NCBI RefSeq assembly: GCF_021389975.1
Contig: NZ_CP089981.1
Span: 1,444,501 to 1,508,500, forward strand
DNA length: 64,000 nt
Reading direction: 5' to 3'
Source: Fulvivirga ulvae
Lineage (GTDB): Bacteria; Bacteroidota; Bacteroidia; Cytophagales; Cyclobacteriaceae
The translations under genes were made by a program, and so were the position numbers. Of this stretch, positions 1-8,961 are shown piece by piece; the first letter of the stretch is position 1; every line of letters starts with the position of its first letter. Below the pieces are notes generated by a model, which saw nothing but the letters and a program-made list of their open reading frames with translations, had not been told where the DNA came from and did not search any database.

Positions 1-1
1 G

Positions 2-382
2 CAAAATATCAATGGTGACAAAAAAGCCTTTGATAAGTTTTGGCTGGACCTAACCAAATCACCAGACAGAGCAAAGTCAATAATAAAGAACTATTTTGAC
101 AGGGTTGAAAGCGCAAATCGCCTGTTCACCTCATATAAAGAAGGTTGGAAAACAGATATGGGCTTGATTTATATTATCTTTGGGCCGCCTGACGAAGTTA
201 CAAAAAGTAATGGCGAGGAAACCTGGCTCTATCTGGCTTCTCCGGATTTACCCAAATTAAAATTCAACTTCATCAGGACAGCAAGTGTTTTTTCTTCATC
301 GCACTTTGTATTGGTAAGAGATAAGAGCTATACGAGTTCATGGTACAGGGCGATAGACTTGTGGAGAAAAGGGAGGTTTTAA
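2..382 (+). CDS. GWxTD domain protein, C-terminal part (5' truncated by window)
   Basis: The reading frame is open from base 2 and enters from outside the window, so only about 126 residues of the C-terminus are visible. The diagnostic motif GWKTDMGLIYIIFGPPDEV is present, followed by a beta-rich tail ending in WYRAIDLWRKGRF. GWxTD proteins are Bacteroidota envelope proteins, usually large and secreted, and their role is not settled. The upstream signal peptide and repeats cannot be seen. The stop lies 16 bp before the likely TTG start of rlmB, so the two genes are probably co-transcribed. Confidence 0.85.
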   Translation, partial: QNINGDKKAFDKFWLDLTKSPDRAKSIIKNYFDRVESANRLFTSYKEGWKTDMGLIYIIFGPPDEVTKSNGEETWLYLASPDLPKLKFNFIRTASVFSSSHFVLVRDKSYTSSWYRAIDLWRKGRF

Positions 383-398
383 GTCTAAAAAAATTACA

Positions 399-1139
399 TT
401 GAAAGAGAATCAGAAGGATTTAATATTTGGAATAAGGGCCATCATTGAAAGCATCAATTCAGGCAAAGAAATCGATAAGCTACTCATTCAAAAAGAGTTA
501 AACAATGACCTCATAAAGGAGTTGCTTAAAGTAGCCAGGGATCATAATGTACCCATTTCGCAGGTGCCTATTGAAAAGCTCAATCGCCTGACCAGAAAAA
601 ACCACCAGGGTGCAATCGCATTCATTTCTGCTGTTAGGTATGCATCCCTGGACAATATCATTGATCAGGCTTATCAGGAGGGCCGTGAGCCTTTCTTTAT
701 CATATTGGACAGGGTAACCGATGTCCGGAACTTTGGAGCCATAGCCCGTACGGCAGAGTGTGCAGGACTGGACGGCATTATTATTCCCAGCAGGGGCAGT
801 GCGGCCATTAACAGTGATGCGATGAAAACTTCTGCAGGAGCTCTAAATTATATTCCGGTATGCCGGGTAGACAACCTCAAAAACACCATAACCTTTCTCA
901 AAGAAAGTGGAATTCAGATCATAGCCTGTACTGAGAAAACAGATACATCAGTCTATGACATCAACTTTAAACAGCCGGTGGCCATACTACTTGGCTCCGA
1001 AGAAGATGGTATCTCTCCGGAGTATCTCAAACTGACCGACTTGCGCGGACGTATCCCTATGAAAGGTAAAATTGACAGCCTTAATGTTTCGGTATCTGCT
1101 GCCATAACCATTTATGAAGCCATAAGGCAGAGGTTTTAA
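399..1139 (+). CDS. rlmB: 23S rRNA (guanosine-2'-O-)-methyltransferase RlmB (SpoU/TrmH family)
   Basis: 246-residue SPOUT-class methyltransferase. The N-terminal 70 residues form the substrate-binding part (FGIRAIIESI, NHQGAIAF). The C-terminal SpoU domain has motif 1 (DRVTDVRNFGAIARTAE), motif 2 (LLGSEEDGIS) and motif 3 (LNVSVSAAITIYEAIR), which form the trefoil knot that binds S-adenosylmethionine. RlmB methylates G2251 (E. coli numbering) in the peptidyl-transferase centre. No ATG fits the conserved N-terminus, so the start is a TTG and the first residues read (M)KENQKDLIFGIR. It ends 21 bp from the convergent manC gene and no strong terminator is visible between them. Confidence 0.92.
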   Translation: MKENQKDLIFGIRAIIESINSGKEIDKLLIQKELNNDLIKELLKVARDHNVPISQVPIEKLNRLTRKNHQGAIAFISAVRYASLDNIIDQAYQEGREPFFIILDRVTDVRNFGAIARTAECAGLDGIIIPSRGSAAINSDAMKTSAGALNYIPVCRVDNLKNTITFLKESGIQIIACTEKTDTSVYDINFKQPVAILLGSEEDGISPEYLKLTDLRGRIPMKGKIDSLNVSVSAAITIYEAIRQRF

Positions 1140-1160
1140 AGCCCTCTGCTACTTCTCCGC

Positions 1161-2231
1161 TTACAAAAATTCTTTGCCCTTTTTATCTCTCACATCAGCT
1201 ACAAAGTCTCTGAACTTTGCTTCTTCATCTTTTTTGCAGATCAGGGTAACATTTCCGCACTCAGCAACCAGGTAACCCTCCAGTCCCTGAACAATGATGA
1301 GTTTATCTTTTGGCCCATGGATCATACTGTTTTTGGTATCGTAAGTTATGGCATTCCCCTGGATCACATTACAATCTCCATTTTTCTCCGAGAGTTCATG
1401 AAGTGAGTTCCATGAGCCAAGGTCTGACCAGCCAAAATCGCCAAGCACGACATATACATTATCTGCCTTCTCCATTACTCCATAGTCAATTGAGATATTC
1501 CCACACTGAGAGTACGCATCATCCACGGCACGCGGCTCCCTCTCACTATACAGCGCTTTCTGAATATCAGCAAAGGTCTCAGCTATCTCAGGCAGGCACT
1601 CTTCAAAAGCACGGATGATTGCCTGGACTCCCCACACAAAAATGCCGGAATTCCATACAAAATCACCACTCTCCAAGAATTTCTGAGCAAGATCTCTCTC
1701 CGGTTTCTCTGTGAAAGTCTTGACCCGGTTAACTTTTTCTTTAGACTCCAAAAACTGAATGTAGCCATAGCCAGTCTCAGGTCTGTTGGGCTTTAATCCT
1801 ATAGTCAGCAACTTATTTTGTCCGCTGGCAGCCGCTATGGCTGTCTTTAAGACGTTATAAAATTTATCCTCATGAAAAATAATATGGTCAGATGGCGCTA
1901 CAGTTATAATTGCCTCAGGGTTCTTTTTCGCTATTTTATATGAGGCATAAGCAATACAAGGCGCTGTATTTCTCCTCAGAGGCTCTTTAAGTATCTGATG
2001 CTCTGTCAACTCCGGCAGCTGCTCTTTAACCAGAGCAGCGTAATCATTATTGGTTACTACATAAATATTTTCTTTATCAACAATAGGTAAAAACCTGTCG
2101 TAAGTCATCTGTAATAGTGAGCGTCCTGTTCCAAGTATATCCAGAAACTGCTTTGGCTGGTTGTTTCTGCTATAGGGCCAGAATCTACTCCCTATGCCTC
2201 CAGCCATGATCACTACATAGTTGTTTTTCAT
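1161..2231 (-). CDS. manC: Mannose-1-phosphate guanylyltransferase
   Basis: 356-residue nucleotidyltransferase that makes GDP-mannose from mannose-1-phosphate and GTP for polysaccharide and LPS sugars. The signature GGIGSRFWPYSR and PKQF sit at the extreme N-terminus, APSDH in the middle, and TEKP and WNSGIFVW mark the sugar-binding half. Length matches the single-function form; the C-terminal phosphomannose-isomerase domain of the roughly 470-residue enzymes is absent. It lies 21 bp downstream of kdsD on the same strand and is probably transcribed with it. The neighbouring KDO-precursor enzyme supports a role in envelope glycans. Confidence 0.9.
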   Translation of the reverse strand: MKNNYVVIMAGGIGSRFWPYSRNNQPKQFLDILGTGRSLLQMTYDRFLPIVDKENIYVVTNNDYAALVKEQLPELTEHQILKEPLRRNTAPCIAYASYKIAKKNPEAIITVAPSDHIIFHEDKFYNVLKTAIAAASGQNKLLTIGLKPNRPETGYGYIQFLESKEKVNRVKTFTEKPERDLAQKFLESGDFVWNSGIFVWGVQAIIRAFEECLPEIAETFADIQKALYSEREPRAVDDAYSQCGNISIDYGVMEKADNVYVVLGDFGWSDLGSWNSLHELSEKNGDCNVIQGNAITYDTKNSMIHGPKDKLIIVQGLEGYLVAECGNVTLICKKDEEAKFRDFVADVRDKKGKEFL

Positions 2232-2252
2232 TATTAAAGCTTAAGTGACAAT

Positions 2253-3221
2253 TTATATTATACCTTCCTTCAACAGATCGTGAATATGCACGAACCCAAC
2301 AACCTTGTCGTTATGAAGTACAATTACCTGACTAATACTATTTTGCTGCATTATGTTTAGTGCTTTAACAGCAAAGTCTCCCTTATTAACCGTTTTCGGA
2401 CCTTTCGACATAATCTCTCCGGCTCTAAACGCCTCCAGGTCCATATTTTTCTGCATACACCTTCTTAAATCTCCATCCGTTACTATCCCCAGCAAGCGAT
2501 GCTCCCTGTCTACAACAGCCGCTGCGCCTAACCGTTTTGATGAAATTACAATAATAACTTCCCTTAACGAAGTGTTTTCATAAACAATTGGTAATTCATT
2601 ATTTGGATAAATATCATCTACTTTTAAATAGAGCTGTTTACCCAACGAGCCCCCTGGATGAAATTTAGCAAAATCCTCACTTGAAAAATCCCTAAGCTCC
2701 AGCAAACATACAGCAAGAGCATCTCCCAGGGCCATGTGTGCGGTAGTGCTTGTGGTTGGTGCCAGGTTATTGGGGCATGCCTCTTCTGCTATGGTGGCAT
2801 TAAGCACAAAGTCTGACTGTTGCGCCAGGTAAGAATCTACATTGCTGACAAGTGCTACTAACTTTGACCCTGTACGCTTGAGCAGTGGTACTAAAACTTT
2901 GATCTCCGGAGTATTACCACTTTTCGAGATACAAATTACAATATCATCCTTCTGGATCATACCTAAATCACCATGTATTGCATCAGCCGCATGCATAAAT
3001 AGAGAAGGGGTACCCGTTGAGTTTAGGGTGGCCACAATTTTGTTGGCAATTATGGCACTTTTACCAATTCCGGTGATCACTACACGACCTTGGGAATTGT
3101 ATATTTCCTGTACACAGGCTTCAAAATCCTGATCAATAAAATTTATTAGGTTTTTTAGCGCATCTGCCTCATTTTGAAGCACTTTTTTGGCGATATTGTT
3201 AATATTTTTTGCTATCTTCAA
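2253..3221 (-). CDS. kdsD: D-arabinose-5-phosphate isomerase (KdsD/KpsF/GutQ family)
   Basis: 322-residue protein with an N-terminal SIS domain (about residues 35-175; motifs GIGKSAIIANKIVATLNSTG, HGDLGM, ISKSGNTPE) and two CBS domains (about 205-320), the standard layout of the family. It converts ribulose-5-phosphate to arabinose-5-phosphate, the first step toward KDO of the LPS core. A TATCTTTG element on the minus strand 34 bp before the start is a good Bacteroidota -7 box. First gene of a two-gene unit with manC. Confidence 0.9.
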   Translation of the reverse strand: MKIAKNINNIAKKVLQNEADALKNLINFIDQDFEACVQEIYNSQGRVVITGIGKSAIIANKIVATLNSTGTPSLFMHAADAIHGDLGMIQKDDIVICISKSGNTPEIKVLVPLLKRTGSKLVALVSNVDSYLAQQSDFVLNATIAEEACPNNLAPTTSTTAHMALGDALAVCLLELRDFSSEDFAKFHPGGSLGKQLYLKVDDIYPNNELPIVYENTSLREVIIVISSKRLGAAAVVDREHRLLGIVTDGDLRRCMQKNMDLEAFRAGEIMSKGPKTVNKGDFAVKALNIMQQNSISQVIVLHNDKVVGFVHIHDLLKEGII

Positions 3222-3254
3222 CGTCCTTTTGCATTAGTGGTATATGAAACGCCA

Positions 3255-3262
3255 CAAAGATA
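3255..3262 (-). promoter_or_regulatory. Putative -7 promoter element for kdsD-manC
   Basis: On the minus strand the eight bases read TATCTTTG, a full match to the Bacteroidota TAnnTTTG -7 consensus, 34 bp upstream of the kdsD start. No clear TTG was found at the -33 distance. Confidence 0.5.
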
Positions 3263-3381
3263 ATCAAATCATGGTGAAATGCCCACGGCCACCGCTCCAC
3301 CCGGTAAGATGAATGGGCATGCATCAGGCGGTTTTAAATATTTTACATTAATGGTGAATTTTAACTTTATCGACAAAAAAG

Positions 3382-5568
3382 ATGCTGGTAGAAGAGAAGG
3401 AAAAATTGAGAGGTAAACTAAAGGAGGTTTTTGGTTACAACCAGTTTAGAGGAAATCAGGAGGCTATTATCAAGAATATCCTCAATGGCAGGAATACTTT
3501 CGTTATCATGCCCACAGGAGCAGGGAAATCCTTATGCTATCAGTTGCCTGCCCTGATGACGGATGGAGTTGCAATTGTCATCTCTCCCCTTATTGCGCTG
3601 ATGAAAAATCAGGTGGACCAGATGAATGCTTTTGGAGTAAACGCCCAGTTTTTAAATTCAACACTTACAAAAGCTGAGATGAACAGAGTGAAGCGGGAAA
3701 GCCTTGACGGCACAATAAAACTGCTATATGTTGCGCCTGAATCTCTCACTAAAGTTGAAAATGTCGATTTTCTAAAAAAGGCAAATATTTCCTTTGTGGC
3801 CGTTGATGAGGCACACTGTATCTCGGAATGGGGCCATGATTTTCGCCCGGAATACAGAAGGATCAAAGAGATTATAGGACAGCTCGGTAATTTGCCGATC
3901 ATAGCACTAACTGCTACCGCCACACCCAAGGTACAGATGGATATCCAGAAAAACCTCCAGATGGAAGGTGCGGATGTATTCAAGTCATCATTTAACCGTA
4001 CTAACCTGTATTATGAGGTAAAACAGAAAAAGCACGCAAAGAAAAATCTGGTTCATTTTCTGCGTGATCATAAGAACAAGAGTGGAATAGTATACTGCCT
4101 CAGCAGAAAAAAGGTAGCAGAAATAGCTGAGCTGCTCAATGTTAACGGATTTAAAGCCGCCCCGTACCATGCAGGGCTTGAACCTTCCATTAGAGAGAAA
4201 AATCAGGATGACTTTCTCAATGAGGATGTTGATATCATAGTGGCAACTATTGCTTTTGGCATGGGGATAGACAAACCTGATGTACGTTTTGTGGTACACT
4301 ACGATGTTCCCAAGTCTCTCGAAGGATACTATCAGGAAACCGGCCGCGCAGGTAGAGACGGACTTGAAGGCAAATGCCTGATGTTTTACAGCCATAATGA
4401 CATTAATAAGTTAGAAAAATTCAATAAAGACAAGCCTGTTCAGGAAAGGGAAAATGCCCGGGTACTGTTACAGGAAATGTCTTACTACGCCGAGTCCCCA
4501 GTATGCCGAAGAAAGCAGCTGCTGCATTACTTTGGAGAAGAGTACGCAACAGAAAACTGTGAAATGTGCGACAACTGCGTAAAACCAAAAGATAGGTACG
4601 AAGCAAAAGATGTTGCAACAATTGCCGTTGAAGCTGCTTTAAAAACCGGTGAAAGATTTGGGCTAAACCACCTTGTAGACGTTATACGGGGAGTGGAAAA
4701 CCAGTACGTTAAATCATACGACCATCATACCCTTGATGTATACGGCAAAGGCGATAACGACTCCGCTGAGTACTGGAAGTCCGTGGTAAGACAATCTCTG
4801 ATATACGAACTGCTGGAGAAGGATATAGATAATATCGGTGTGTTGAAAGTGAGCCAGAAAGGCCATGACTTCCTGAAGAAGCCATACTCCATACAATTCG
4901 CCATAGACCATGAATATGTAGACTCCGGTGATGAAGAGGAGAATAGTGAAAGAACCCCGGTATCTACCAAAGCTTACGATGAAACCCTCTTTGGTCTGCT
5001 AAAAGCTCTGCGCAAGAAAATAGCACACGAGAAAGATCTGCCCCCTTATGTAATCTTTCAAGATCCTTCACTGGAGGAGATGGCTACCACTTACCCTACT
5101 TCGGAAGAAGAAATGGCCCAGATCAACGGAGTAGGTATGGGAAAAGTGAAGAAGTTTGGGTCAGAGTTTATCAAGAAAATCTCAGAATATGTTGATGAAA
5201 ATGATATAGTTACGGCTTCCGAGGTTGTAATTAAGTCCTCCGTCAACAAATCAAAAATGAAGATTTTCATCATTCAACAGATTGACAGAAAGATCGACTT
5301 GGATGAAATTGCGGAAACCAAGGGCATATCTTTTGATGAACTGCTCACAGAAATAGAAAACATCTGCTATTCTGGCACTAAGCTTAATCTGGACTACTAT
5401 ATCAATGACGTTCTGGATCACGACAAGCAAGAAGACATCTATGAATACTTCCTCAATGCTGAAACAGATGACATCCAGGTGGCATTGGAAGACGAGGATA
5501 ACGAGGAGTATTCGGAGGAAGAACTGAGACTGATGAGGATCAAGTTCTTGTCTGAATATGCAAATTAA
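3382..5568 (+). CDS. recQ: ATP-dependent DNA helicase RecQ
   Basis: 728-residue RecQ helicase acting in recombination and stalled-fork repair. Walker A is PTGAGKSLCYQLP, Walker B is DEAHCISEWGHDFRPEY, motif III is ALTATATP and motif VI is YYQETGRAGRDG. The zinc-binding cysteines follow (CRRKQLLHYF, CEMCDNC), then the RQC winged helix, an HRDC domain (about 525-605) and a C-terminal helix-turn-helix extension of the HTH_40 type, which makes it longer than E. coli RecQ (about 610). It is a single-gene unit: about 160 bp separates it from the divergent kdsD, and a rho-independent terminator follows. Confidence 0.95.
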   Translation: MLVEEKEKLRGKLKEVFGYNQFRGNQEAIIKNILNGRNTFVIMPTGAGKSLCYQLPALMTDGVAIVISPLIALMKNQVDQMNAFGVNAQFLNSTLTKAEMNRVKRESLDGTIKLLYVAPESLTKVENVDFLKKANISFVAVDEAHCISEWGHDFRPEYRRIKEIIGQLGNLPIIALTATATPKVQMDIQKNLQMEGADVFKSSFNRTNLYYEVKQKKHAKKNLVHFLRDHKNKSGIVYCLSRKKVAEIAELLNVNGFKAAPYHAGLEPSIREKNQDDFLNEDVDIIVATIAFGMGIDKPDVRFVVHYDVPKSLEGYYQETGRAGRDGLEGKCLMFYSHNDINKLEKFNKDKPVQERENARVLLQEMSYYAESPVCRRKQLLHYFGEEYATENCEMCDNCVKPKDRYEAKDVATIAVEAALKTGERFGLNHLVDVIRGVENQYVKSYDHHTLDVYGKGDNDSAEYWKSVVRQSLIYELLEKDIDNIGVLKVSQKGHDFLKKPYSIQFAIDHEYVDSGDEEENSERTPVSTKAYDETLFGLLKALRKKIAHEKDLPPYVIFQDPSLEEMATTYPTSEEEMAQINGVGMGKVKKFGSEFIKKISEYVDENDIVTASEVVIKSSVNKSKMKIFIIQQIDRKIDLDEIAETKGISFDELLTEIENICYSGTKLNLDYYINDVLDHDKQEDIYEYFLNAETDDIQVALEDEDNEEYSEEELRLMRIKFLSEYAN

Positions 5569-5599
5569 CATTCCATCAATATCATAGATGATCAGACCT

Positions 5600-5633
5600 C
5601 CCGGCCATTCTACTTTGAATAGCCGGGATTTTT
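5600..5633 (+). terminator. Rho-independent terminator after recQ
   Basis: Stem CCCGGC...GCCGGG (5600-5605 with 5622-5627), extended by an inner ATTC/GAAT, followed by ATTTTTAT. It lies 31 bp after the recQ stop. Confidence 0.8.
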
Positions 5634-5707
5634 ATCGGAGCCTGATCTCCCGCCTATCCTATGGCTCAATACCCTCTTTTAGTGCTGGTGTATTATAACT
5701 AAATTTC

Positions 5708-5715
5708 TAACTTTG
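5708..5715 (+). promoter_or_regulatory. Putative -7 promoter element for purD
   Basis: TAACTTTG matches the Bacteroidota TAnnTTTG consensus exactly and lies 128 bp before the purD start. No convincing TTG -33 box was seen. The rest of the 275-bp recQ-purD gap holds the recQ terminator and no gene that can be supported. Confidence 0.45.
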
Positions 5716-5843
5716 CTTCTTAGCATAGCTGTTCCGATAACGCAATAGCCATAGTGGTTTTAATTACAGGTATTAGAGAAAATAAGGCTGCAAAATTTGA
5801 TCCTTTAACTCAATATCAAAGACTAACATCTAAAGACTAACAC

Positions 5844-7142
5844 ATGAATATATTAATACTGGGAAGCGGAGGAAGGGAGTATACACTAGCCTGGAAAATT
5901 GGTGAAAGTGAAAAGTGTAATAAGCTGTTTGTAGCTCCCGGAAATGCCGGCACCGCGCAGATTGCTCATAATGTAGCATTAAACCCGGGCGATTTTGCTG
6001 CTATCGGTAAGTTTGTATTGGATGAAAATATTGACCTGGTGGTCGTAGGCCCGGAAGATCCTTTGGTAAACGGGATCAGGGATTACTTTGAAGCTGACCC
6101 TGAACTAAAGGATATTGCCATGGTAGGCCCCGGCCAAGCTGGAGCTCAGCTGGAAGGTAGCAAAGATTTTTCCAAGTCATTTATGGAAAAGCACGGCATA
6201 CCTACAGCTAAATCAAAAACCTTTACTGCTGACAATATAAACGAAGGACTGTCTTATCTGGATACCTGCAACACACCCATAGTACTCAAAGCCGATGGTC
6301 TGGCTGCGGGTAAGGGAGTCATCATAAGTGAGAGCCGTGACGAAGCAAAAACAGCATTAAAGTCCATGCTGGTGGATAAACAATTTGGAGAGGCCAGCTC
6401 AAAAGTACTGATAGAAGAGTTCCTGAAAGGGATAGAGTTATCAGTTTTTGTGCTTAGTGATGGTACAGACTATGTACTTTTACCTGAAGCTAAAGACTAT
6501 AAACGTATCGGTGAAGGTGACACCGGGCTGAATACTGGTGGTATGGGAGCTGTTTCTCCCGTAAGCTTCGCCAATACAGATTTTATCAATAAGGTGAAAA
6601 GTAAAGTAATAGAGCCCACTATTGAAGGTCTTAAAAAAGAAAGTATAGATTACAAAGGTTTTATCTTTATCGGGTTGATGAACGTAGGTGGTGAACCTTA
6701 TGTGATCGAGTATAACGTTAGAATGGGAGACCCTGAAACACAGGTAGTCTTCCCGCGGATAGAAAGTGATGTGGCAGAATTGCTTTATGCAGCTGCCATC
6801 GGGAACTTAAAAAATATTTCGTTGCAAATAAGTGACCTTGTAGCCACCACCGTGGTGCTTGTAGCAGGTGGCTATCCTGAAGCATATGAAAAAGGCAACG
6901 TAATACACGGCTTGGCGGATGTTACAGATGCGTTGGTCATCCATGCCGGAACAAAACAGAAGGATTACAAGTTTGTAACCAATGGAGGCAGGGTACTGGC
7001 GATAACCGGCCAGGGAGAAACTCTTGAAGAAGCCCTCGAAAAATCATACTACGGAGCAAAATGCATTTCATGGGATGACATGTATTACCGAAAAGACATT
7101 GGTAAAGACATTTTGGCTCTGCAGGTCAATCAGCTAAAGTAA
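5844..7142 (+). CDS. purD: Phosphoribosylamine-glycine ligase (GAR synthetase)
   Basis: 432-residue ATP-grasp ligase for the second step of purine synthesis, joining glycine to 5-phosphoribosylamine. The N-domain begins MNILILGSGGREYTLAWK, VVGPEDPL follows, and the ATP-grasp part holds KADGLAAGKGV, TGGMGAVSPV and RMGDPETQ. Length is typical for the family (about 420-430). It stands alone rather than in a pur operon. Confidence 0.95.
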   Translation: MNILILGSGGREYTLAWKIGESEKCNKLFVAPGNAGTAQIAHNVALNPGDFAAIGKFVLDENIDLVVVGPEDPLVNGIRDYFEADPELKDIAMVGPGQAGAQLEGSKDFSKSFMEKHGIPTAKSKTFTADNINEGLSYLDTCNTPIVLKADGLAAGKGVIISESRDEAKTALKSMLVDKQFGEASSKVLIEEFLKGIELSVFVLSDGTDYVLLPEAKDYKRIGEGDTGLNTGGMGAVSPVSFANTDFINKVKSKVIEPTIEGLKKESIDYKGFIFIGLMNVGGEPYVIEYNVRMGDPETQVVFPRIESDVAELLYAAAIGNLKNISLQISDLVATTVVLVAGGYPEAYEKGNVIHGLADVTDALVIHAGTKQKDYKFVTNGGRVLAITGQGETLEEALEKSYYGAKCISWDDMYYRKDIGKDILALQVNQLK

Positions 7143-7148
7143 AACCTG

Positions 7149-7211
7149 TTGCCCCTCATTCGCAAAACTGATATTGGCCTGAACGGCCTTAGGGGCAGTG
7201 CCTTATTTGCG
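7149..7211 (+). other. Structured 3' region of purD with crossing inverted repeats
   Basis: TGCCCCT (7150-7156) can pair with AGGGGCA (7191-7197), enclosing a small GGCC/GGCC hairpin (7176-7179 with 7185-7188). CGCAAA (7161-7166) can pair with TTTGCG (7206-7211). The first and last helices cross, so together they would form a pseudoknot; singly, either could act as a weak terminator. There is no U-run. It lies upstream of the likely ricT promoter, so it would belong to the purD transcript. Confidence 0.35.
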
Positions 7212-7221
7212 ATGGGCATAG

Positions 7222-7250
7222 TTGTGTTTGTAGATATTTATTTATCTTTA
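7222..7250 (+). promoter_or_regulatory. Putative promoter of the ricT-gldH-trkA-trkH operon
   Basis: TTG at 7222-7224 and TATCTTTA at 7243-7250 are separated by 18 bp. This fits the Bacteroidota TTG-N17-23-TAnnTTTG pattern with one mismatch in the last base. The ricT start follows 24 bp downstream. Confidence 0.5.
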
Positions 7251-7274
7251 GTGTGGATGAAACAAAAGTAAGTT

Positions 7275-8441
7275 ATGGCGGGATGTAGTGCTTGCGGCTC
7301 CGGAGATGGAAAGGTGGCAGGATGTAAGAATAATGGAGGATGCCTTACCGGAGGATGCAATAAAATGAATGTTTTTGACTGGCTTTCCAATATGGACCTG
7401 CCGGTTGTAGATAAATTTAATATAGTAGAAGTAAGATTTAAAGGTGGCAGAAAAGATTTCTTCAGAAACTCGGAAAACCTTCAGCTTACTACAGGTGATG
7501 CTATTGTGGTTGATGTACCTAACGGACATCATATTGGTCATGTCTCTTTGCAGGGTGAGCTGGTCAGGCTCCAGATGCAAAAGAAGAAGATCAATGATGA
7601 TGATGAGATTAAGAAAATCTACAGAATAGCTCACCAAAAAGACCTGGAAAAATATGAAGAGGTAAGCAAAAGAGAAATGCCTACACTCTATAAAACCAGG
7701 CAGATTATCAATGACCTTAAGCTGGACATGAAGTTGTCAGATGTAGAATATCAGGCCGATAATAGCAAAGCTACTTTCTATTACTCTGCAGACGATCGTG
7801 TCGATTTCCGAGAGCTGATCAAGCTATTAGCTGCTGAGTTTAAGATCAGAGTAGAAATGCGCCAGATCAGCCTGCGGCAGGAAGCCGGACGACTCGGAGG
7901 CATTGGCTCCTGCGGGCGTGAATTATGCTGTTCTACCTGGCTTTCCGATTTCAAAAGTGTTTCTACAAGCGCTGCCAGGTATCAAAACCTTTCATTAAAC
8001 CCCAGTAAGCTCTCAGGACAGTGCGGAAGACTAAAATGTTGCCTTAATTATGAGCTCGAAACTTATATGGAGGCACTGAAAGACATCCCCGAACTCGAAA
8101 AACCGCTAATCACCGAAAAAGGTGTTGCAAAACTTCAGAAAACAGACATTTTCAGGAAGGTGATGTGGTTTGGCTATGATGATGAAAACACCTGGCACCC
8201 TATTGGTGTTAGACGTGTTAATGAAATCATTAAACTTAATAAAGCAGGTAAAAAACCAGCCTCCCTGCTGGAAGATGACGTTCCTGGCAAAGATGACCAC
8301 GTTGCACTTAACAGCGACCTGGAAAAAATGGATCGCAAGTTCAAAAGCCAACCTGGAAATAAGAAAAAGAAAAGCAGGAACAAGAAGCGTAAAAACTTTA
8401 GAAATCGTAAAAAAAACAATCAAAGTAATCAGAGTAAATGA
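7275..8441 (+). CDS. ricT: PSP1-domain protein, RicT (YaaT)-like
   Basis: 388-residue protein with a Cys-rich N-terminus (six Cys in the first 30 residues), a central PSP1 domain (about 95-290) with the family Cys clusters GSCGRELCCSTW and GQCGRLKCCLNYE, and a very basic Lys/Arg/Asn-rich tail of about 40 residues. In Bacillus, RicT forms an Fe-S-bearing complex with RicA and RicF that affects RNase Y and RNA maturation. Its exact role in Bacteroidota is not established. The basic tail suggests RNA binding, which is inference. Its TGA overlaps the gldH ATG (ATGA). Confidence 0.85.
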   Translation: MAGCSACGSGDGKVAGCKNNGGCLTGGCNKMNVFDWLSNMDLPVVDKFNIVEVRFKGGRKDFFRNSENLQLTTGDAIVVDVPNGHHIGHVSLQGELVRLQMQKKKINDDDEIKKIYRIAHQKDLEKYEEVSKREMPTLYKTRQIINDLKLDMKLSDVEYQADNSKATFYYSADDRVDFRELIKLLAAEFKIRVEMRQISLRQEAGRLGGIGSCGRELCCSTWLSDFKSVSTSAARYQNLSLNPSKLSGQCGRLKCCLNYELETYMEALKDIPELEKPLITEKGVAKLQKTDIFRKVMWFGYDDENTWHPIGVRRVNEIIKLNKAGKKPASLLEDDVPGKDDHVALNSDLEKMDRKFKSQPGNKKKKSRNKKRKNFRNRKKNNQSNQSK

Positions 8442-8923
8442 TAAAGCAGGCGTCAATAATTCTTCTTTTCCTGATCTCAGGACTCATGGCATGCGACAGC
8501 AATAGAATATATGAAGAAAATATAGATCTGGAAAACAAGACATGGATCGCTGACTCAGGTTTAACGTTTCAGTTTCAGATTAAAAACCTGGAGAAAAAAT
8601 ATAATTTGTATTACAATCTCAGAAATTCAGTTTCCTACCCTTTCCAAAATATATATGTTAACTATACGCTGGAAGATACTCTTGGGAATAAAATAGCCAC
8701 AGAATTGGTAAATAAAGATCTTTTTCACCCTAAAACAGGAAAACCCTACGGCGATGGGCTGGGTGATATTTTTGATCACCGTTTCCCGATTCTGAAAGAC
8801 TACCAGTTTGAACAAGCCGGGATATACAGGCTTAAACTCGAACAGTTTATGAGAAGGGATTCCCTCCCCGAGATACTTTCTGTTGGGGTACGTGTTGAAG
8901 ACGCTACAGGCCAGTCTGAATGA
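8438..8923 (+). CDS. gldH: Gliding motility lipoprotein GldH
   Basis: 161-residue lipoprotein with signal peptide MIKQASIILLFLISGLMAC, a lipobox ending at Cys19, followed by one beta-rich domain. GldH is one of the Gld lipoproteins associated with gliding motility in Bacteroidota. Conserved segments include YNLRNSVSYPFQNIYV and GDGLGDIFDHRFPI. It overlaps ricT by 4 bp, and ricT-gldH adjacency is common in the phylum. GldH occurs in non-gliding members too, so presence alone does not prove motility. Confidence 0.88.
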   Translation: MIKQASIILLFLISGLMACDSNRIYEENIDLENKTWIADSGLTFQFQIKNLEKKYNLYYNLRNSVSYPFQNIYVNYTLEDTLGNKIATELVNKDLFHPKTGKPYGDGLGDIFDHRFPILKDYQFEQAGIYRLKLEQFMRRDSLPEILSVGVRVEDATGQSE

Positions 8924-8961
8924 TTATTCCAAAAACAAATGGTTAAAAGACTAAAATAAGT

